From assembly GCA_000991205.1 (NCBI GenBank), contig LBRC01000012.1, positions 1 through 16,093 of the forward strand: a DNA stretch of 16,093 bases, read 5' to 3'. This DNA is from Parcubacteria group bacterium GW2011_GWA2_36_10. Its GTDB lineage: Bacteria > Patescibacteriota > Patescibacteriia > UBA1558 > GWA2-36-10. Positions 12,369 through 16,093 of this stretch are shown piece by piece. The notes under the pieces were generated by a model, which made no database searches, had not been told where the DNA came from, and saw nothing but the letters and a program-made list of their open reading frames with translations. The stretch's first letter is position 1; the number at the start of each line of letters is the position of its first letter. The translations under genes were made by a program, and so were the position numbers.

Positions 12369-13043
12369 ATGAATAAAGAATATATGGATGAATGTTGCGG
12401 CGGTGCTTGCGGCTGTGACCACAATGAAAACAACGATAAAGAAACTGCCGAACAAAGTGATTGTTGCTGCGGTGCTTGTTCACCAAAAATTGGTCAGGCG
12501 GCACCAAAATTTAACACCGAAGCTTATCATGAAGAGCAAGTCAAAAAAATTTCTTTAACTGACTATAAAGGTAAATGGGTAATTTTATTTTTCTACCCCG
12601 CTGACTTTACTTTTGTCTGCCCAACCGAGCTTGGCGACTTAGCTGATCACTATGAAGAAATCAAGGCTTTGAATGCTGAAGTCTTATCAGTCAGTACAGA
12701 TACTATCTTTGTCCACAAAGCTTGGCACAATGAATCAGAGACCATCAAAAAAATAAAATTTCCCATGGTGGCTGACCCCACTAGCAAAATCACTCGTAGC
12801 TACGGTGTGATGATCGAAGAAGAAGGTTTAGCTTTACGCGGAACTTTTATCATCGACCCCGAAGGTAATTTAAAAACTATTGAAATTCACTACAACGGTA
12901 TTGGTAGATCAAGTAAAGAACTCTTACGCAAACTCCAAGCCGCCCAATTTGTCCATAAATATGGTGACCAAGTTTGCCCAGCTAACTGGGAACCAGGTTC
13001 TGACACTTTAAAACCTGGCCTAGACCTAGTCGGTAAAATATAA
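12369..13043 (+). CDS. ahpC: AhpC/Prx1-type 2-Cys peroxiredoxin with Cys-rich N-terminal extension
   Basis: A typical 2-Cys peroxiredoxin reducing peroxides. The core (about residues 40-224) has the peroxidatic site FYPADFTFVCPTEL (Cys84) and the resolving Cys203 in VCPANW, followed by the C-terminal tail seen in AhpC enzymes. About 38 residues precede the core and carry eight cysteines in two clusters: CCGGACGC (9-16) and CCCGAC (32-37), with a His/Asn/Glu-rich linker. This looks like a metal-binding or extra thiol module. Reading frame and base use are continuous with the core and the next upstream stop is close, so the extension is genuine rather than a start artefact. Met6 gives an alternative start that still keeps both clusters. 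No ahpF is nearby. Last gene of the operon, ending at 13054. Confidence 0.93.
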   Translation: MNKEYMDECCGGACGCDHNENNDKETAEQSDCCCGACSPKIGQAAPKFNTEAYHEEQVKKISLTDYKGKWVILFFYPADFTFVCPTELGDLADHYEEIKALNAEVLSVSTDTIFVHKAWHNESETIKKIKFPMVADPTSKITRSYGVMIEEEGLALRGTFIIDPEGNLKTIEIHYNGIGRSSKELLRKLQAAQFVHKYGDQVCPANWEPGSDTLKPGLDLVGKI

Positions 13044-13053
13044 AATAGTTTTT

Positions 13054-13087
13054 AAGCTGCTCCCCGCAACGCGGGGAGCAGCTTTTT
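13054..13087 (+). terminator. strong intrinsic terminator of the antioxidant operon
   Basis: A perfect 14-bp stem (AAGCTGCTCCCCGC at 13054-13067 with its complement at 13071-13084) closes an AAC loop and ends in TTTTT. Confidence 0.92.
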
Positions 13088-13103
13088 ATATTTATTACCT
13101 CAC

Positions 13104-13130
13104 TTGACCAAAATCTAAAGTAGCTATAAA
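13104..13130 (+). promoter_or_regulatory. probable promoter of the duplicated small-gene locus
   Basis: TTGACC (13104-13109) and TATAAA (13125-13130) are separated by 15 nt, shorter than optimal. The predicted start near 13137 is about 56 nt before the first ATG at 13193. Confidence 0.45.
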
Positions 13131-13154
13131 CTGCTAAAGAATTCGCACAACAAC

Positions 13155-13304
13155 CGCAAAAGATGTCATTGTCAAATCAAAACGGAGGAAACATGAAACA
13201 GCACAAAAGACAGCGCGGGCAAGGCGCCAGCTGGGTCAAATTCCGTCGTCGGATAACGAACGCAAAAGATGTCATTGTCAAATCAAAACGGAGGAAACAT
13301 GAAA
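13155..13304 (+). repeat. tandem duplication of leader, Shine-Dalgarno and start
   Basis: 44 nt (13155-13198) are repeated exactly at 13261-13304, 106 nt apart. The repeat includes the leader, GGAGGAAAC, the ATG and the second codon. Similarity then continues at protein level through the GQGASWVKFRRR coding stretch in each copy. Because 106 is not a multiple of three, the two copies are in different frames. Confidence 0.9.
13193..13260 (+). pseudogene. first copy of the duplicated N-terminus (truncated or leader cistron)
   Basis: Starting at ATG 13193 with a perfect Shine-Dalgarno, this copy encodes MKQHKRQRGQGASWVKFRRRI and then enters the second leader out of frame. It meets no stop until 13588, and everything beyond about 13260 is an out-of-frame reading of the downstream gene. 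Over the 12 codons of GQGASWVKFRRR it differs from the intact copy at six bases, all synonymous third positions. It therefore seems to have been selected as protein for some time. It may be a decayed tandem copy or a functional upstream peptide. Confidence 0.55.
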
Positions 13305-13568
13305 AAGCGCGAAGGACTACTTGGACAAGGTGCGAGTTGGGTCAAGTTCCGTCGCCGGATGTTTGTAGCTCTCAACAAGCTAAATCTCCTGCCGACGGAG
13401 ATGAAAGAACAAGTCGATCAACTCCGGCAATTGAGAACAAGCTACCGTCTCCCGGAAATCGCCCGTCCCAAAAGACAGCCCATCGTGGTGATCAAACCAG
13501 TCCCTGCGCCAACAAAACGTCCTGGCACCTTTCTAGTCACACCAGCTTGGCGCGACTTGCGGTGGTAG
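13299..13568 (+). CDS. small basic protein of unknown family
   Basis: I start this gene at ATG 13299 (89 residues), which has GGAGG at ideal spacing; the in-frame ATG at 13269 lies in the duplicated leader. The protein begins with the GQGASWVKFRRR motif (9-20), continues with a helical region LNLLPTEMKEQVDQLRQLR, and ends in a Pro/Lys/Arg-rich tail (KPVPAPTKRP...TPAWRDLRW). It is strongly basic with no membrane helix, suggesting nucleic acid or ribosome contact, but I recognise no family. The DNA is visibly more GC-rich than its neighbours and uses a full Shine-Dalgarno, hinting at a different origin. A terminator follows at 13597. Confidence 0.72.
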   Translation: MKKREGLLGQGASWVKFRRRMFVALNKLNLLPTEMKEQVDQLRQLRTSYRLPEIARPKRQPIVVIKPVPAPTKRPGTFLVTPAWRDLRW

Positions 13569-13596
13569 CACACGCGCAGAGCAAATGACTCTCAAT

Positions 13597-13631
13597 ACCA
13601 CCCCTACCCTGGGGTGGTTCTTATTTTATTT
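13597..13631 (+). terminator. terminator of the small basic protein gene
   Basis: ACCACCCC (13597-13604) pairs with GGGGTGGT (13611-13618) around TACCCT, followed by a T-rich tail (TCTTATTTTATTT). Confidence 0.8.
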
Positions 13632-13647
13632 AAAGTCTAATTTAAGA

Positions 13648-13653
13648 TATAAT
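13648..13653 (+). promoter_or_regulatory. -10 box directly before the structured element
   Basis: A perfect TATAAT ends 1 nt before the structured element. A weak -35 (TTTATT, 13625-13630) sits 17 nt upstream. The predicted start (about 13659-13661) falls in the 5' strand of the outer stem, so the element is probably the leader of the RNase mRNA or a separate RNA. A start a few bases earlier would include the whole stem. Confidence 0.5.
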
Positions 13654-13654
13654 A

Positions 13655-13801
13655 AAGCAGATGACGTCAAACATTGCAGTCTAGTAACTCTGGAGCGCCT
13701 GCCTGCCAGCAGGCAGGAAGCGATAGAGTCTTACTTGATCTATAATAAGATTCTATCGTCCCGCTTCGCGGGACTCCAGAATTAGCTAGCGTCATCTGCT
13801 T
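13655..13801 (+). ncRNA. multi-stem structured element (RNA leader or MITE-like)
   Basis: About 147 nt close on themselves. The outer stem is AAGCAGATGACG (13655-13666) with CGTCATCTGCTT (13790-13801). After a 14-nt bulge comes a second stem, CTAG-TAA-TCTGGAG (13681-13695), with 13774-13789, containing one mismatch and one bulge. Inside are three hairpins: CCTGCCTGC/GCAGGCAGG (13698-13717), CGATAGAGTCTTA/TAAGATTCTATCG (13721-13758, one G-U pair, 12-nt loop) and GTCCCGC/GCGGGAC (13758-13774, TTC loop). It begins at a -10 box and ends 22 nt before the RNase start codon. It could be a cis-regulatory leader, a small RNA, or a MITE-like inverted-repeat insertion. No family was recognised. Confidence 0.65.
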
Positions 13802-13823
13802 ATAGCTTAAACATAAAAATAAA

Positions 13824-15182
13824 ATGCCAGAAATAAAATTAACAAGCTTTGGAGCGGCCGGTGAAGTGACTGGCTCTTGCCATCTTTTAGAAGTCGATGG
13901 CTTTCCCGTTTTAGTTGACTGCGGTTTATTCCAAAGCGGAATGGAAACTTATCTCAAAAACTGGGAAGAATTTCCTTTTGATGTCAAAAAAATCAAAGCC
14001 GTAATTTTAAGTCACGCTCATTTAGATCACTGCGGACGTTTACCTTTACTTTTGAAAAAAGGCTATAAAGGAAAAATTTACGCTACACCAGCTACTTGCC
14101 AATTAGCAGAAATAATTTTGGCTGACAACCAAGAAATTTTGAGCAGCAAAGCCCGTGAACATAATTTATCAATTTTATACAGCTTAGAAGATGTCACTAA
14201 AACCACCAAGGCTTTGACGGCAATCAATTATCACCAAAGTTTTAAACTAAATGACAAACTTGATTTTACTTTATATAATGCTGGCCATATTTTAGGCGCG
14301 GCTTTTATCAAATTTAATGCCAATGGCAAAAGCATTGTCTTCTCTGGAGACTTAGGTGGCCAAGATATGCCCTTGATGAAAACCGCCGAAACTTTAGGTC
14401 AAGCAGATTATTTGATTTTAGAAAGTACCTATGGCAATAGCCTACATGCTGACAAAAAAAATCGGGAAAAAAAATTATTACAAGCTGTCCAAAGTGTGAC
14501 CGCTAAAGCTGGCACTTTAGTGATCTCTGTCTTTGCTATGGAAAGAACTCAAGACGTCTTGAGTGTCTTAAATGACTACTATGAAAGTCATTTAGACTTT
14601 CGCGTGCCAGTTTATCTCGATAGTCCGCTAGCTACTGCTGCCACTAAAATCTATAAACAACATGCAAATTTATTAAACCAAACAGCTTTAGATAAGCTCA
14701 AATATGACAATGATTTATTTAATTTCCCGCATCTTAAAGTCACGACTAACAGTCGTGAGTCGAAAAGAATAAATAGTGTTCCTCCACCAAAAATAGTTTT
14801 AGCTGGCTCTGGCATGGCCGAAGGCGGCAGACTCATCCACCACCTAGCTCATTATGCCTCGGATCCCAGAAACTATATTTTATTTATGGGCTTCCAAGTA
14901 CCAGGGACACTAGGCCATCATCTGACTCACGGCGCTTTTGACTTTGACTACTACGGTAAAAAAATCCCCCTCAAAGCTAGCGTGGATCAAATAGACGGCT
15001 TTTCAGCTCACGCCGACCAAAACGAATTACTAGCGTGGATCAAAAATATCCGCAATCAAGCCAAAATTTATCTCGTCCATAGTGACGCTGATAATCTCCT
15101 CGCTTTCCAAAAGAAAATAACTGAAGTCCTTGACATAAAAGCAGAAATAATGAAAAATAACGAGACCGTTCTTTTAAATTAG
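13824..15182 (+). CDS. metallo-beta-lactamase/beta-CASP ribonuclease (CPSF73/YSH1-like)
   Basis: The 452-residue protein is full length for the RNA-processing beta-CASP family. The zinc site is HAHLDH (His64, His66, Asp68, His69), with His155 (AGHILGA), Asp176 (FSGDLG) and the distal His396 (GFSAHAD). The beta-CASP motifs follow: LESTYGN (near 200), a central domain with SVFAMERTQD, and GSGMAEGGRLIHHL (near 330). These enzymes cut RNA endo- or exonucleolytically; no KH domain is seen. The start has no Shine-Dalgarno, as for several genes here. No terminator separates it from 15219-15650, so both may share a transcript. The structured element at 13655-13801 lies directly upstream, raising the possibility that the enzyme processes its own leader. 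Confidence 0.93.
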   Translation: MPEIKLTSFGAAGEVTGSCHLLEVDGFPVLVDCGLFQSGMETYLKNWEEFPFDVKKIKAVILSHAHLDHCGRLPLLLKKGYKGKIYATPATCQLAEIILADNQEILSSKAREHNLSILYSLEDVTKTTKALTAINYHQSFKLNDKLDFTLYNAGHILGAAFIKFNANGKSIVFSGDLGGQDMPLMKTAETLGQADYLILESTYGNSLHADKKNREKKLLQAVQSVTAKAGTLVISVFAMERTQDVLSVLNDYYESHLDFRVPVYLDSPLATAATKIYKQHANLLNQTALDKLKYDNDLFNFPHLKVTTNSRESKRINSVPPPKIVLAGSGMAEGGRLIHHLAHYASDPRNYILFMGFQVPGTLGHHLTHGAFDFDYYGKKIPLKASVDQIDGFSAHADQNELLAWIKNIRNQAKIYLVHSDADNLLAFQKKITEVLDIKAEIMKNNETVLLN

Positions 15183-15218
15183 AATCATTCAAAAAACACA
15201 TAAACAAGGGGATTGATC

Positions 15219-15650
15219 ATGCCTGAAACACACGACCAGCGCAAGCCAATTAAGATTAAAATCACTGGCCAAGAAATTGGTAGCTATCTAATTTCTAGTT
15301 TTGCTAATCTTGTCATAGAACATTTAACACAAAATGGTTATGTGATTTTGACAGATGAGCAAAGTAGCCCTGATGTGGTAATAGTTCTAGCCCTGCATTG
15401 TGATAATCTGGCTTATGTCCAAGCTCTGATTAACGGCTTAGAGTTCGGAGGTTATGCTATACTCTATTTTCCTGGCTTTATGAGTAAAGAAGATAAGCGC
15501 CTCTTTGACTTTAGTGCTTTACCAGCCGATCATGAAGCTAGACGTTTTGTGAGAAGCTTCACACTTTGCACCGAGCCAGCAGATCTCTTACCAAAAATCA
15601 TTGACGAACTCAATAATACTGCTGAACTCAATGAAAATTTGGAGGAGTGA
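15219..15650 (+). CDS. 143-residue alpha/beta protein of unknown function
   Basis: I start at ATG 15219, preceded by AAGGGGA at 7 nt; an in-frame TTG at 15213 is less likely. The protein alternates strands and helices: KIKITGQEIGSYLI, a helix to about residue 38, GYVILTDE, PDVVIVLAL (hydrophobic strand), a helix, GGYAILYFPGF, and an acidic C-terminal helix. This suggests a small Rossmann-like fold, but I cannot name a family. It begins 36 nt after the RNase stop without a visible promoter and ends before the terminator at 15665, so the two are probably cotranscribed. It is one of only three genes here with a clear Shine-Dalgarno. Confidence 0.75.
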   Translation: MPETHDQRKPIKIKITGQEIGSYLISSFANLVIEHLTQNGYVILTDEQSSPDVVIVLALHCDNLAYVQALINGLEFGGYAILYFPGFMSKEDKRLFDFSALPADHEARRFVRSFTLCTEPADLLPKIIDELNNTAELNENLEE

Positions 15651-15664
15651 ATGATCATCACCTC

Positions 15665-15696
15665 GCCCCCCGCAACACGGGGGGCTTCTTTTTTTT
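15665..15696 (+). terminator. strong intrinsic terminator
   Basis: GCCCCCCG (15665-15672) pairs with CGGGGGGC (15678-15685) around CAACA, followed by TTC and a run of eight T. Confidence 0.9.
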
Positions 15697-15707
15697 AAAA
15701 ACAAAAA

Positions 15708-15782
15708 TACCCCTTCTTAATCTCCCCCTAAATTAGGGGGAGAAGACGATTTCCACCAAAGGTGGAAACGTCAGAGGGGGTA
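15708..15782. repeat. three-stem inverted-repeat element
   Basis: Outer arms TACCCCTTCT (15708-15717) and AGAGGGGGTA (15773-15782) pair over 10 bp with one G-U. They enclose two hairpins: TCTCCCCCTAA/TTAGGGGGAGA (15721-15743) and GACG-A-TTTCCACC/GGTGGAAA-CGTC (15745-15772). The compact 75-nt closed shape with GGGGTA-type ends resembles miniature inverted-repeat elements. It lies between two convergent genes, 8 nt from the stop of 15791-16012. It might also end that leftward transcript. Confidence 0.65.
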
Positions 15783-15790
15783 CTTAAACT

Positions 15791-16012
15791 TTATCTCCTT
15801 TGATTAAGCGGATTTTCTACTTCTTGAGTATTTCTATCGTCTTGTTTTTGTTCAAGTCTTGGATACTTCTCTAAATCCAAATCTCCCACGTATAAAACCG
15901 GGTCCATCAAAGGGCCAGCTGGCGCTTTTGGCACCACTGGTTTTTCTTCAGCCTTTTTTGCCAGGTCAGTTTTATTTTTAAAGCTATGTTTAGGGTTTTT
16001 CTTAAATGCCAT
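15791..16012 (-). CDS. 73-residue hydrophilic protein, leaderless
   Basis: The protein starts with a basic region (MAFKKNPKHSFKNKTDLAKK), continues through a Pro/Ala linker (EEKPVVPKAPAGP) to MDPVLYVGDLDLEKYPRLEQ, and ends in a charged tail. It has no membrane helix, cysteines or recognisable domain, and is likely partly disordered. The promoter at 16022-16050 would start transcription near 16015, about 3 nt before the ATG, so the message is essentially leaderless. The promoter fit is the main reason to accept this start. The function is unknown. Confidence 0.65.
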   Translation of the reverse strand: MAFKKNPKHSFKNKTDLAKKAEEKPVVPKAPAGPLMDPVLYVGDLDLEKYPRLEQKQDDRNTQEVENPLNQRR

Positions 16013-16021
16013 AATGCTAAC

Positions 16022-16050
16022 AATATAACAAAAATAAGGCTATTTGGCAA
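16022..16050 (-). promoter_or_regulatory. promoter of the leaderless 73-aa gene
   Basis: On the minus strand TTGCCA (16045-16050), a 17-nt spacer and TATATT (16022-16027): 5 of 6 matches at the -10 and 4 of 6 at the -35, directly before the ATG at 16012. Confidence 0.7.
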
Positions 16051-16064
16051 TCTAAAAACTAGAT

Positions 16065-16093
16065 TAGACTTTTTGGCAAAAAGACTCTATAAT
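16065..16093 (+). promoter_or_regulatory. rightward promoter at the window end
   Basis: TAGACT (16065-16070), a 17-nt spacer and a perfect TATAAT (16088-16093) point out of the window, divergent from the promoter at 16022-16050. The gene it serves is not visible. Confidence 0.55.

Noticed and set aside
13261..13588. Continuation of the first duplicated frame as a longer protein
   Set aside because: Beyond about 13260 it is an out-of-frame reading of the 13299-13568 gene, with low-complexity Ser/Arg/Pro-rich composition typical of a shadow frame.
13585..13785. Rightward 66-codon frame upstream of the RNase gene
   Set aside because: It spans a terminator and most of the multi-stem element, which explain the sequence better than coding.
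13655..13801. Retron ncRNA interpretation of the multi-stem element
   Set aside because: Closing inverted repeats fit superficially, but no reverse transcriptase gene is in the window and the adjacent gene is a clear RNase.
1..16093. Alternative genetic code with UGA as glycine
   Set aside because: TGA ends rpiB, the repressor gene and the 59-residue small gene at sensible positions, so the standard bacterial code applies.

Overview
The window is AT-rich bacterial DNA, most likely from a member of the Candidate Phyla Radiation (Patescibacteria, Parcubacteria-like). This rests on: a GreA with the N-terminal extension I recall from these bacteria; a secreted beta-helix protein with DUF4215-type Cys-rich repeats and the duplicated C-terminal module common on their surface proteins; a type IV pilin-like gene; a compact pentose-phosphate pair; several starts with no or almost no leader; and many short GC-rich hairpins between genes. 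TGA acts as a normal stop (for example at 2088 and 11017), so the UGA-glycine lineages (Gracilibacteria, Absconditabacteria) are unlikely. The assignment is inference from gene content.

Layout. 1-1463: the leaderless start of a leftward gene cut by the window edge, a four-helix membrane protein with a strong Shine-Dalgarno, a 40-residue Lys-rich protein, and GreA. 1648-2729: rpiB and rpe overlap by 4 nt. 2921-8581: two large leftward genes for envelope proteins, one a C-terminally anchored Ig-like/TSP3 protein and one a 1085-residue beta-helix protein. 8719-9522: a Cys-rich type IV pilin-like protein. 9616-10607: a leftward unit with a near-consensus promoter and an intrinsic terminator that encodes only very small membrane proteins, three of which are paralogues. 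None of the smallest is long enough for ordinary gene calling.

10666-13087: a rightward operon with a TrpR/YerC-type repressor preceded by a palindrome over its own promoter, then a [3Fe-4S]-type ferredoxin, a PrxQ/BCP peroxiredoxin, a Mn-type superoxide dismutase and an AhpC-type peroxiredoxin with a Cys-rich N-terminal extension, ending at a strong terminator. This reads as a peroxide/superoxide defence operon, probably under autoregulated control.

13104-16093: a small basic protein whose leader and N-terminus are tandemly duplicated; a roughly 147-nt multi-stem element that starts at a probable transcription start and sits in front of a beta-CASP metallo-beta-lactamase RNase; an unknown 143-residue protein; a 75-nt three-stem inverted-repeat element; and a leaderless 73-residue protein divergent from a rightward promoter at the window end.

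The best candidates for something undescribed are the small-membrane-protein operon (9754-10607), the structured element before the RNase gene (13655-13801), and the duplicated leader and N-terminus (13155-13304). All coordinates, motifs and pairings were read by eye. No database search or folding program was used.
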